Positions 21,873-31,268 of a stretch of 64,000 bases of DNA are shown one piece after another. The stretch is from NCBI GenBank assembly GCA_033558025.1, contig JAUCEF010000008.1:2542001-2606000 (forward strand), read 5' to 3'. Position 1 is the stretch's first letter, and each line of letters opens with the position of its first letter. The notes beneath the pieces were generated by a model. That model made no database searches and was not told where the DNA came from. It saw only the letters and a list, made by a program, of their open reading frames with translations. The DNA comes from Phytophthora sp. 'mugwort' (lineage: Eukaryota; Oomycota; Peronosporomycetes; Peronosporales; Peronosporaceae). Position numbers and translations under genes: made by a program.

Positions 21873-22900
21873 GTGTCGACGTGGTTGCTGCTTACGAAGC
21901 TGCTATCACACACACGAGCACCGTTGGGAGTTCGCGCCAAGTTCAAATGGGACCGTGAGCTGAATATGCTGCTGGATGGAAGCCAGTTTGAGGTGTGCTC
22001 CCGCGTGCCTGTGTCCACGTTCGTGCAACTAGAGGATCTGATCGAGCCAAGGCTGCTTCGCTCGCCCCATGCGTGGGTGAAGACGGGTTGGGTCTCCACC
22101 GAGAACACACTTTACATAACGCTGCGGTACCTGGTTGGAGGCTGCAAGCACGACATCGACTGTATCGCCGGCGTCAGCAAGGCTTCGTTTTACCACATTA
22201 TCTGACTGGTGGTGGATGCCATAACGCTGACAAGGCGTTGCGATTGAAGTTCCTTGCGCCCGCCTACCACGACGGCCGCAGCGTTCCAGACTTTGTGTAC
22301 TGAAGGAGATTTCGCAGGCTGCGTTGGCTGTGTGGACGGATGGCTTCGTACAACGAGAGCACCGCGGTTTGGCAGAAACAGGTGGCATTGGACCACAGCG
22401 TTATTATAGCTCTACCGCTGCTACTGTGTAAAATGTACAGGAGTGTTGTGGCTACCAGTGTCGCTTAACATAAATCAAGGTTGCCCATCGCGGTAGCTGC
22501 AGAGCGTTTCGCTAGAGTTCGTTGCATGGAGAGGTGGATGAGAGAGAAGGTGGCTTCAAAACAAGTGACAACAACGCGTATGTGTGGGATACGCACTGAT
22601 AACGCCATTTACGCGTTCTGAGACGACAGATGCTCACCGGGATTCCTCAATTTTCACCTATCTCAGCTCAGGACCAGAATTGAGATGTCGTTCAGGCTGT
22701 TGGTGGGGCGGCGGCACATATTTGCCCGCACATCGCTGATTGCTTTGGGGGGGGGGATAACGTGGATCGTTCAGGATGCGGCTGGGACTGCACAACGTCG
22801 TGAGAATCATCGCTACGCTGTCACCGGGACTTCCGTCATCGTGCAGGAGTGCACTAGGCAGAGTTAGCTCGGCGACAGGAAAGCACTATCACCTCGCTAT
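21873..22900 (+). pseudogene. PIF/Harbinger (DDE_4) transposase remnant
   Basis: 21873-22205 keeps the N-terminal pattern of oomycete Harbinger transposases: FKWDRELNMLL, CSRVPVSTFVQLEDLIEPRL, TLYITLRYLVGGCKHDIDCIAGVSKASFY, then a stop. The continuation in other frames includes FAGCVGCVDGWL (the usual first catalytic Asp, about 22308-22343) and, at 22600-22720, FLNFHLSQLRTRIEMSFRL before RRHIFART. The region between has stops and deletions, and a G-run at 22747-22755 adds a frame change. Same superfamily as the remnants at 41.85-42.82 kb and 48.06-48.80 kb. Confidence 0.75.
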
Positions 22901-23175
22901 TGGGCTACGCGCCAGCAACACGTACGAAGGAAGCCGAGGCAAATCCATACAGGCGTAACTCCACATTGTTGATAAGACTAAGCCGAAGAATATCTTCAAG
23001 CCTAACCAATCAAATGGCGTGCGCTGCTTAATCCGACGCTTCAACTTGATTCACAAATCTTCTATCTTCCTCTTAATCCGGGCGATACTTGCGCTACTGA
23101 GTCCTGCCTGCGTCACGATACATGGGGACCTCGTCCTTTTCTCGAGCTCAGTGTATGCTCGGGCATACTTGGCGG
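22901..23175. other. Spacer, nothing recognised
   Basis: No feature found beyond a short + open frame (23019-23216). Confidence 0.4.
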
Positions 23176-23880
23176 CTAGTTTCCATGATCTTCCAATTGC
23201 ATGCTCTTCTCTGTAGTGCCAAATCTAGACTCCAAGTAGGATATTACCTCATTGGCCTCTGATTGCGCTTCTTGGTGCGCGGCTTCGTGCAGTGGGTTTG
23301 GCCGAAAGTCGACGGTTCGGTCAGCGTATCCATGACAGTGTTTTGATAGACTCTCTACAGCAGCTTTAAAAGCCTGAGGTAGTACCAACAGCCACGCCTT
23401 ACGTAAAGCGAATCCACCTGTCCGTGTGTCCTTCCGCATCGGCTTAAGCTTCGCGCCGCCGTGAGGCACCACGTGGCGAGGATCCATGTCTTCAAACCGT
23501 TCGTCCTTCGATACTAGCGTACCGCACTTGACACTCTCCTTGGCGTACCCCATCGCGACCGCCTGCCTGAAGGTATTAAGCCCACCAACAGCACCAGCAT
23601 CGAGCTCGCACCGTGTGGGTTGTGTATCCATCTGGCCGAGGCGATCACAGAACCTCTCGCTAGAGAGAAAATTAGGCAGCCGGAAACTGCGGTGTCTAGT
23701 CTTGCGTGCGCCCCCAAGCGCTTGAACCAGCTGCCTCTCCGACCCCTGAAGCAACTTCTAGCGCTGGTTGTGCGCTGCCTCTTCGCTCTCATGACGGGAG
23801 CGCGGAAGCGGCACGAGAATAGTTTCGCTGCCGGTCGTCTTGTCCATGCTAGCGTTCTTGGAGCGCACTTTAAGACGGAA
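23176..23880 (-). pseudogene. Unknown ORF, one in-frame stop near the 5' end
   Basis: A 192-codon open stretch (23754 down to 23176) without an ATG start. Reading further upstream, the frame continues beyond a TAG just before LLQGSERQLVQ into a 40-codon open segment that contains Met (MDKTTGSETILVPLP). The protein would be basic and hydrophilic, with features such as KDERFEDMDPRHVVPHGGAKLKPMRK and a helical tail (ANEVISYLESRFG). I do not recognise it. It may be a decayed gene, part of an unrecognised transposable element, or chance. No promoter or splice signals were found that would rescue the frame. Confidence 0.4.
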
Positions 23881-24751
23881 TATATTGCATGTCAAGCTCA
23901 GATCCTTAGCCGTGCACGTAGTGGTATATGCACGTTGCGTGGCATCCGTTTCTTCAGACTGGGTCTTCCAACGCGTTTGATGGTGTTGGTGACTAGGTCA
24001 GTCGAACTCATTTTGCTAAGTAGAAAACGAACAAATTTCACGATGAACTTGGACCTTATAGTGCTGTCGACCTAAGCCAAGGACACGACCATAGATATTC
24101 GATCGGGAACTAGGAACACTGTCCATTAAAAAAAACGCAGGCATCGTTCTACAACCAGTCGACGACATCGCCAGCGTCGTCTATTATATGTATTCCAGCC
24201 CTGCACCACACAACCGCCCCACGGGTCAAGAGGGGGTGTTGCCCTAAACGGTCCTGCAAAGTCGAGCTCTGGTTGGTTCCAGCTCTCCACTCATGAGATG
24301 CAAGACTGGGCCTAAGTGTGGTAAAATGAGACTGCGCCAAACAAAACGGTGCTAATTAACCTTTTGGCATGTTCGAGATAAACGGCTGGGAAGTACCGCA
24401 TAAAAATCATAGTTTCGCACCCAACTTGCATCGAAATCGTATGTTTGAGGCTGCAAGAAAACAAAAACACCAAACCTAGCCTGCATCTGGTAACTGAATA
24501 GCTGGCTCACGTTAAATGACTGGCGTTCCTGCGAGTGGGTTGCGGCGGTGGCTTCCTTTGTGCTCAGCGTTGGATTGACCGCGCCGCGAATTCAGGGGGG
24601 ACTGGGTATCCTAGCAGGGTTGTCGCCTTACCAAAGGTTAATGCTCCATCCAACACGAGAAGGTGAGCGCTGCGTTGCTACTACTACTACCATACTGCAG
24701 GTATTACTATTCCGCCTTACGCTGTTGTCCTGCAGGCCATTTTGACGGCCT
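23881..24751. other. Unassigned sequence
   Basis: Short open frames only (23620-24075 +, 24149-24340 -, 24548-24745 +); no domain recognised. Confidence 0.4.
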
Positions 24752-24818
24752 ACCACTGTAGCTTAATGGGAAAGCATCTGCAGATGGACGGGGGTTCGAT
24801 CCCCCCCCCCCCAGTGGC
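24752..24818 (+). pseudogene. tRNA pseudogene lacking the anticodon loop
   Basis: A tRNA-like fold can be traced: acceptor strand CCACTG (24753-24758) pairs with CAGTGG (24812-24817); box A TAGCTTAATGGG (24759-24770) contains a GCTT/AAGC D-stem; box B GGTTCGATCCC (24793-24803) sits in a perfect 5-bp T-arm (GGGGG/CCCCC). Between D- and T-arms only 14 bases remain, ATCTGCAGATGGAC, in which TCTGCAGA is a closed palindrome where a stem plus seven-base anticodon loop should be. A C-run after the T-arm is about five bases too long. No amino acid identity can be given. Confidence 0.65.
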
Positions 24819-25214
24819 CTGAACCAAGCGCGGCGATGGCCTGCTCGACGACATGCGACTTTCATCAAGGGCCGTGGTGGCGGCGGCTTTTATCGAGGGC
24901 ACGGTACTGAAGAGTGTGGCACCAAGGTCGTGTCAATGTCGTCTACAGCCTAATATATTTCAGTTTGAAGGGTTGTCTCTTTAAGGCTAACGCTGTTCAA
25001 AACTGCCATTCCCACTGCTACTTTTTCTTCTTCCTACGCTGCAATGTCCTACCTCGGGTCTATTGGTTGTAGTGGCACGCACTGTTGCTACAGAAGGCAA
25101 ATTAACTCGCCCCATTTGGCTCGGAGCCTGATTCTTGGTCATGATCCGGTGGTGTTACTTGAAGCAACCGTGCCTTCTTGAATCCACCAACAATCGTAGC
25201 AGTAGTTAGTGATA
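24819..25214. other. Unassigned spacer
   Basis: No gene or repeat recognised. Confidence 0.4.
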
Positions 25215-25560
25215 GCCATTGAATGCTTAATCCATCGGATGACGTCGGGTCTAGAGGGCGCCGTCATCGTGAACGGGGATCCGCGACCTGACGAGCAAAC
25301 TCTAGCTAGAGGAAACTCTATCCATTACTTGCGTAGGTGCTATTTGATTCCAGGCCACATCGGCCGGCTGACACACGTATGCGTAGCCTGGAAAGACCTT
25401 TATTAGCTCGACTTTCAGAAGCCTAGCAGAGACAACACATCGTTTCTCCTCGACCAAAATGGTAATAGAGAAATTCGGATGGACAGCTCGCTGTTCCACC
25501 ACCAAGCTCCGTTGCCATAGATTCGGACATCCACCTGCTGCTCGTGCAGGTCGTTCCAGA
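25215..25560 (-). pseudogene. DDE fragment of a pogo-type transposase
   Basis: On the minus strand one frame reads WNDLHEQQVDVRIYGNGAWWWNSELS, and the next reads LIKVFPGYAYVCQPADVAWNQ. Both are patterns of oomycete CENPB/pogo-type DDE transposases: the WN.L....D..V.GN..AWWN block and the CQPADVAW block around the last catalytic Asp. The segment between them, which carries the other catalytic Asp in this family, is largely deleted. Confidence 0.6.
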
Positions 25561-25747
25561 GATCCTTCATTTTGGCACTAGGGTTTCTCGAGTACGTAGC
25601 ATGGATATGCGATTCTATCCAGGCCTAACGCGTGCCCACGTGCGGTCTAAAAAGCGTATTTTGCTACTCGTGGAAGGCCAATCGCACAATGATTGAACTA
25701 GGTGCGCAGCGGGCTTAGGTAGCCATCACCGCCATAGGCCCCGTGGA

Positions 25748-26010
25748 ATGGGTGCTACCCTACCCGAAGCGGCGGAGGGGCAGCTCATGAGGTGGGTAAA
25801 CGATCCCCGAGCAGATGGCGTGACCGTGACGGGGCTGATGCTGAAGCTGCAAGCGCGCGACCTCTACGCTGCTACAGGGCTTCCTTGCGGCACTTTCACT
25901 GCGTCCTGGTCGTGGCGGAAGTACTTCCTGCGCCGACACAGCCTTGCGATCCGCCGAAGAACAAGGGAGGGCAGACGACACCGGAAGGCACACGCAGCTT
26001 GAAGCGGTAG
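25748..26010 (+). pseudogene. CENPB-type helix-turn-helix fragment of a pogo-type transposase
   Basis: 85-codon + frame with LPEAAEGQLMRWVNDPRADGV, a ~25-residue helical segment (TGLMLKLQARDLYAATGL) and FTASWSWRKYFLRRHSLAIRRRT. This is the second DNA-binding module (HTH_CENPB) of oomycete Tc5/pogo-like transposases. It runs opposite to the neighbouring DDE fragment, so the two are not parts of one intact gene: either two copies or one inverted copy. It ends abruptly after the basic RRRTREG segment. Confidence 0.6.
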
Positions 26011-26642
26011 GATACCGCCAGTCGTTTGTATATTTTGACTTTGGCGCCATTTCCCGTAGTACTCTTTCTACCGGTGCGAGGCATAGTGCAGAGCGTGGAT
26101 AACTAGGTTGCAAATGGATTCTTGGCGCGAAATTGGATTCTTGTGCGAATCTGGCGCGGGCACTGCTTAGGCTATAGCCTAGACGACTGGTTTCGGAGAG
26201 CTATGAACTATAACCCTCAATTAAAGGTAAAAAGTTAAATTTTACTTATTAGTGCACTAGCTGGTGATCGAAGGTGCGAAACTATGAGATATCTGTGAAT
26301 TATGAGTTCTGTTATGCGGTATGTGCTTCTCGTTTCGTACTTAAATTAAGTTTGCGAGGAGGGGGAGGCCTCTATAATTTCTAAGTTTTTCAGAGTGTCC
26401 TAGAAACAGAGCAGGAAAGTAAAGGGATTGCAGCAATCTCCACCGATGCAGGAGGTCAGCCCGCTAACCCCGCAACCCCACCCCGCTATCGAACAAGACG
26501 GTAGCAGTCCCGGTGGTTACTGCAGTTATGGCAGCGTAGACAGCAGGTGGGGGCTTGGCTGAGACGACGCTAGCTCTGGTGAAGACGAGAACGAGCAAGT
26601 GGAGGTTCTGAGCGGGATGAAGATCTGGATACAAGCATCGTT
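26011..26642. other. Unassigned sequence
   Basis: No gene seen. A perfect 14-bp palindrome TAGGCTATAGCCTA lies at 26168-26181. Sequence around 26440-26640 may belong to the following ORF. Confidence 0.4.
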
Positions 26643-26957
26643 TTGATTGAAGACTTGAGATCCAAGGTTTCTCGCCTCATTCAGGAAGATGCTTGCGAGA
26701 AAATGTGCTTCGATGGAAAGACAGCTGAGCTAGAACATGTCCTACGCTCGTTATCCCAGATGTCTGGTCGCGAGCAAAAGCAGAGCATCATGACGACGTT
26801 AGCTTTGCCCAAGGAGACGGAGACGGTGCAGCGCCACCGTGGCTGTGGTAAGTTCCACTACTACCTTCGCCTTGTAGACCATGCGTGTCGGGCGGTGTGG
26901 TGTGTGGCATATGGGGGTATCAACCCCGACAGTAACACGCTGCAGGGACCGCATTAG
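26643..26957 (+). pseudogene. N-terminal fragment of an uncharacterised repeated ORF, possibly transposon-derived
   Basis: 104-codon + ORF: a helical start (LRSKVSRLIQEDACEKMCF), then LRSLSQMSGREQKQSIMTTLA and KFHYYLRLVDHACRAVWCVAYG. The SLSQMS.RE.KQSIMT block followed by F.YYL.LV..VCR..F...YG resembles, from memory, a repeated Phytophthora ORF family with transposase-like context, here cut off after about 100 residues. Family identity is not proven. Confidence 0.35.
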
Positions 26958-26994
26958 CGATGGAATCTTTTAAAATTTTACGAGTTGTATAGTC

Positions 26995-27157
26995 TAGAGC
27001 GTGAGAACGAGACGGTTGAGACTCGATGCCTTTGAAGTTTTATTTATACTTAATATCAAAGTGACTAACAAGAAGCATTGATATTTGTTAGTTTTCTCCC
27101 TCAATAATCAAATACATTCTTGAATCTGGATATCAGGCGTCTCGTTCTCACGCTCTA
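26995..27157. mobile_element. MITE with 18-bp perfect terminal inverted repeats and TA flanks
   Basis: GAGCGTGAGAACGAGACG (26997-27014) and its exact inverse (27138-27155) bound an AT-rich, non-coding 159-bp segment. TA occurs directly outside both ends (26995-26996 and 27156-27157), consistent with a Tc1/mariner-type non-autonomous element. Its termini differ from those of the other MITE and both mariners here. Confidence 0.85.
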
Positions 27158-27846
27158 ATCTGTACTGTGTTTTGTCATTGCAAATCGAAATAATCCTTGC
27201 TCCGTCGCTGCCGAATTCAAATACCACTTCTATTTTTAATTTGGCGCTGAGCTAGAACTATCAGGACACCAAATTAAATTTTCGGAATAAGCACATTCGC
27301 TTTAAATCCAATTTACCCCAAATGAGTCATAAAAATAAATCGCGTTTGGATAATCGTAATTTGCCTAACGCACCCCTAAGCAACAATTAAATGAAATGGC
27401 TGACTGGGCACACCTTCAAAAAGAGGAGTATCTCTGCTACAAATTGAGGCCCTCCTGGTACTGCACATCACTTAAGAGTGGAATTATGAGGGGCCTCCCT
27501 GGCGTATCTTGACAGAAGATACGGAGCCAGAAGAGCAACCGCACGGACATTCTCGTCGCCGCTAGAAGACTAGTCGCTATCGTCGTATTCGCTCTCCACT
27601 TTCTCCTCCATGCCGCTTTATGAGTTTTGGATGTTCCCAAGAGGCATAAGCTCCCTCTATTTTTGAATAGCCGGTTGGCGACATCGTGTCTCACGTTGCG
27701 ATCATTGCTGAACACTCGAAATAGAAAATAGAACTTCGGACAAAATGCAACGCAACATTTTACCGACGCTGTTTTGTTTCCCGCCGGTAAAATCGATAAA
27801 ACCTATACCGGGTTTGGGGTGCATTCCAAAAGCGGTATTATTATAG
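27158..27846. other. Spacer upstream of the Ca2+-ATPase pseudogene
   Basis: Only a 92-codon minus frame (27437-27715) of no recognised type. Confidence 0.4.
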
Positions 27847-27879
27847 TTGTTTTGTTGGGTCGCGACCGAAAACTCTCCT

Positions 27880-30800
27880 ATGGGCGGGCACAGCAAGCGC
27901 CAGTTACTGTCTTTATCTCCATTGGCGGGTTCGTCCAGAGCCTTCGTATTGCTGCCAGCGGACTTGCGTCACTTGCTAGCTCTGCCGGATCGCTCAGGAC
28001 ATGCACCGCGTTCTCCGTTTTCGCCCTCTGCTGTTTTACCATTCGGTACCATTTCCGGCGCCGTAGGCGTCGGACTTCGAGGTACACGATTTCCATACCC
28101 AGCTGGAGCACCTTGGGGGTATCTTGGGACTCGCGCGTGCACTTGACGTCGACTTGGAGCAAGGTCTCAATGCAAATGACCAAAACGGAGACCTTTTGCG
28201 CCGTGCTGAGTGGTTCGGTGCCAGCTACGTCGCGCCGCCACCGGCACGAGGCCTGTTTTGACTCATGACCGAGGCCGCGTTAATGAACACCACCAACCTC
28301 ATTTTGGTTGTCGACGGTGTCGTGGCGGTCGCTCTCGGCATGGCAGTAGGAGGTAATTCCAGTACGGACTGGTTGGAAGGAACCTGTGTGTTGATCGCCG
28401 TGCTAGCGATCGCTCTTGTCACGGCGGTGGGCGACTTCCAAAAGAGCGACAGTTCCGAGCGCTAAATGCTGTGAGCGAGAATGAACTCGTGCGCGTTGTT
28501 CGCTACGGTCACGGGCCCCCACAAGGTGGAGAGAGCTACGACTCCCAGGTGCGCAAGTGGTCGCTCGTGGTGGGTGAAGTCGTGCAGCTGGTGCCTGGCG
28601 ATGTGGTGCCTGGCGATGTGGTGCCTGCGGATGGGTTCGCGTTCCATACTCGCGAGCTTAAGGTGGACGAAAGCTCACTGACGGGTGAACCTGAGCTCAT
28701 GAGGAAGGGAGACGCGCTATTGATGCAAGCTTCGAGGGGCTCTGGCGATGAGCTTTTGTCATTCAAGCTTTATTCCGGTACACGAGTGATGGAAGGATTC
28801 GCGAAGATGCTCGTGCTATGTGTCGGCGAACATTCTCAGTACGGCCACATCACGGCGCTAATAAATGGCGACGGTACGAAACAAGATCGAGAAGAACAAG
28901 TCGACAATAAGAAGAAGTCGACCTTCTCCATCCATGATGACAACTATGTCTCGTTGGATGTTGTGGAGACAAAGACGAAAGATCTCTCCAAGCCCAAGAC
29001 AAAGACCTCGAAGAAGTCGATACGTCCCGAGCGCACTCCTTTGGCTCAGAAGATCGAAGCCCTGAACTTGTGACTCGGCAAAATGGGCGTCATCGTTGCC
29101 ACGCTCATCTTCGTTCTCTGTACCGCTTCAGCATCGAGACTTCCGTACAGGAACCTCGCCAGTCCTGGGAAACACCTTTTCTGCGCGATTACCTCTCGTA
29201 CTTCATACTAGCGACGACCATCTTGGTGGTGGCCATCCCTGAAGGTCTCCCGCTGGTCGTGGTCATTGCATTAGCCCTTGCTGTCCGTCGCAGGCTGCAT
29301 GGACGCAGTCTTGTGCGTCACTTGGCAGCCTGCGAGACCGTCGGAAATGCCACCACCTTGTGCGCTGACAAAACCAGAACCCTCACGGCCAACCAGATGA
29401 GCGTTGCTGGCCTTTGGCTTGCACCTGACAATGAGAAGGACTTCGCCAGTCTCCACGAAAAGCGACGGAGCGCTGTTCGAGGTGACTTCAACTCGTAGGG
29501 CACGGCCAAGGCTGCAATGAATGATGCCACGATCCGCACGCTCTGCGAAGGTGTGGCGCTAAACTCGACAGCCGAGCTGCTTCCTCTTGAAGCTGACGAT
29601 CAGCGAGATACCCCGCGAAAAGCACTCGGCAGTCATACGGAAGGTGCTCTCTTGGCGTTCGCCGCGGCACGCACCGAGGGTGAGTTTTGACTACACCAAA
29701 ATGCGCACAAATGCGAACATTCGACGTGTATTGCCCTTCAGCAGTGATCGCAAGCGCATGTCAGTGGTTGTTCCGCGTCAAAGCGACGCGAATCAATGGC
29801 GCATTTATATGAAGGGAGCTCCTGAGCTGGTTCTGGCGCGCAGCACCCAGCTGCAGACACGCGCAGGAGGAACGATTCCGCTGACCAATGATCGCCGTCA
29901 ATGGCTGCAGCAGAATGTACTTGTAGCTTATGCTTCACAGGGGTATCGCACTCTTTGTTTAGCGTATCGAGACAGCAAGTCGACTGGGGAGGCTGTGGAT
30001 TCCGCTTCGCCCGAATTTTTGGAGCAGCAGCTCGTTTGTCTAGCGCTTGTAGCCATTACAGACCCACTGCGCCCCGGAACGCGTGACGCTGTTACTTCTT
30101 GCCAGAAGGCGGGTATCGTTGTCCGCATGGTGACTGGTGACAGTGTACTAACCGCACGCTCCATCGCACGTGACTGTGGCATCTTGTCGGCTTCAGTAGC
30201 CGACGAGGAGGTCGATACCGTCATGAAGGGACCAGATTTCCGAGCACTTGTGTTAGATGCGCATGGAGAGCTGCGACAGGAAATCTTCGATCAGGTGTGG
30301 CCGTCACTACGCGTTCTCGCCCGTAGTTCGCCGCAGGATAAAAACATACGCTGGTGACTGGACTACGGGCCTCGAAGTTTCCGCCACATCAACTTGTCGC
30401 CGTGACGGGAGACGGCACGAACGACGCGCCAGCACTTCGAGCAGCTCACGTGGGTTTTGCAATTGGAAAAAGTGGTACATCCGTGGCAAAGGAAGCTCCA
30501 GACATCGTGCTCATGGACGACGATCTTGCAGGGGTGGTACACGCCGTTGTCTCTGGCCACGGTGTCTTCGACGGCATCTCGCAGTTCTTGCAGTTCCAGC
30601 TCACAGTCATCGCCGTCGCACTGAGTGTGGCATCCATTGGGGCTCTTATTCTCCGCCAGTCTCCTATAGCTGCGGTCCAGATCCTTTCGGTGAACCTCTT
30701 CATGGACGTATTCGCATCGCTCGTGCTCACGACGGATGAGCCCAAAGCCTCAGAGCTACTCGCGCGCCAGCCGTACGCACGCAGCAAGCCGCTCATAACG

Positions 30801-31268
30801 CCGCGTATGGCCAAACACATTGCAGGCCAAACAGTTTTGCAGCTCACGTTGCTGCTCCTGCTCACATTCCTAGGCGACAAGTGGTTCAAAGTGCCTTCGG
30901 GTCGTTCATCCGTGAGCAACGACGACTCGGAGTCCATTGAGCACTTGACCATCGTGTTCAACACGTTCGTGTGGCTGCAGCTCTTTAATCAGCTTAACTG
31001 CCGCCAGGGTGTGGCGGACACACCCGGGCTTCGACTCACGGAGCTGTGCAAAAACAGACCGAGCGTCGCCGCATTGTGTGCCCAGTGCGGCCTGCAGGTG
31101 GCTATCGTACAGCTCGGCGGTGAGCTCTTCCACTGCACTCCGCTCAGCACCGCGCAGTGGGGTGCCTGTATCGGCATGGGGGCCATCGCGTTGCCTTTAG
31201 GCTGGGCTCTGCGCACATCATCAATCGAAGAGCCTGCCACTAGCCTTCTGCGTCAGTTACGCAGATAA
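27880..31268 (+). pseudogene. Plasma-membrane-type Ca2+-transporting P-type ATPase, broken
   Basis: P2B-type ATPase pseudogene. It starts at ATG 27880 (MGGHSKRQLLSLSPL, then the LRHLLALPDRSGH N-terminal block). In order: cytosolic N-region with VDLEQGLNANDQ (about 28150); first membrane pair (28265-28460); actuator domain with DESSLTGEPEL and EHSQYGHIT (28660-28865); PEGLP of TM4 at 29238-29252; phosphorylation site at 29367; nucleotide domain with KGAPEL at 29812; hinge TGDGTNDAPAL near 30404; and the C-terminal membrane part to the stop at 31268. The invariant DKTGTLT is DKTRTLT (AGA at 29376-29378). Stops or frameshifts occur at 28080-28145, 28259, 28455, 29071, 29120-29155, 29496, around 29590, and 30350. 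A 15-bp tandem duplication (28591-28620) repeats GDVVP. Introns cannot explain these breaks, since conserved sequence runs across most of them. A second N-domain copy lies at 44.44-44.64 kb. Confidence 0.9.
28591..28620. repeat. 15-bp tandem duplication in the ATPase actuator region
   Basis: GTGCCTGGCGATGTG occurs twice in direct succession, followed by a partial third (GTGCCTGCGGATGGG). It preserves frame and doubles the VPGDV segment. Confidence 0.9.

Noticed and set aside
27880..31268. Ca2+-ATPase as a multi-intron functional gene
   Set aside because: Conserved protein sequence continues across most breaks with a mere frame change, leaving no room for introns, and the phosphorylation motif is mutated.
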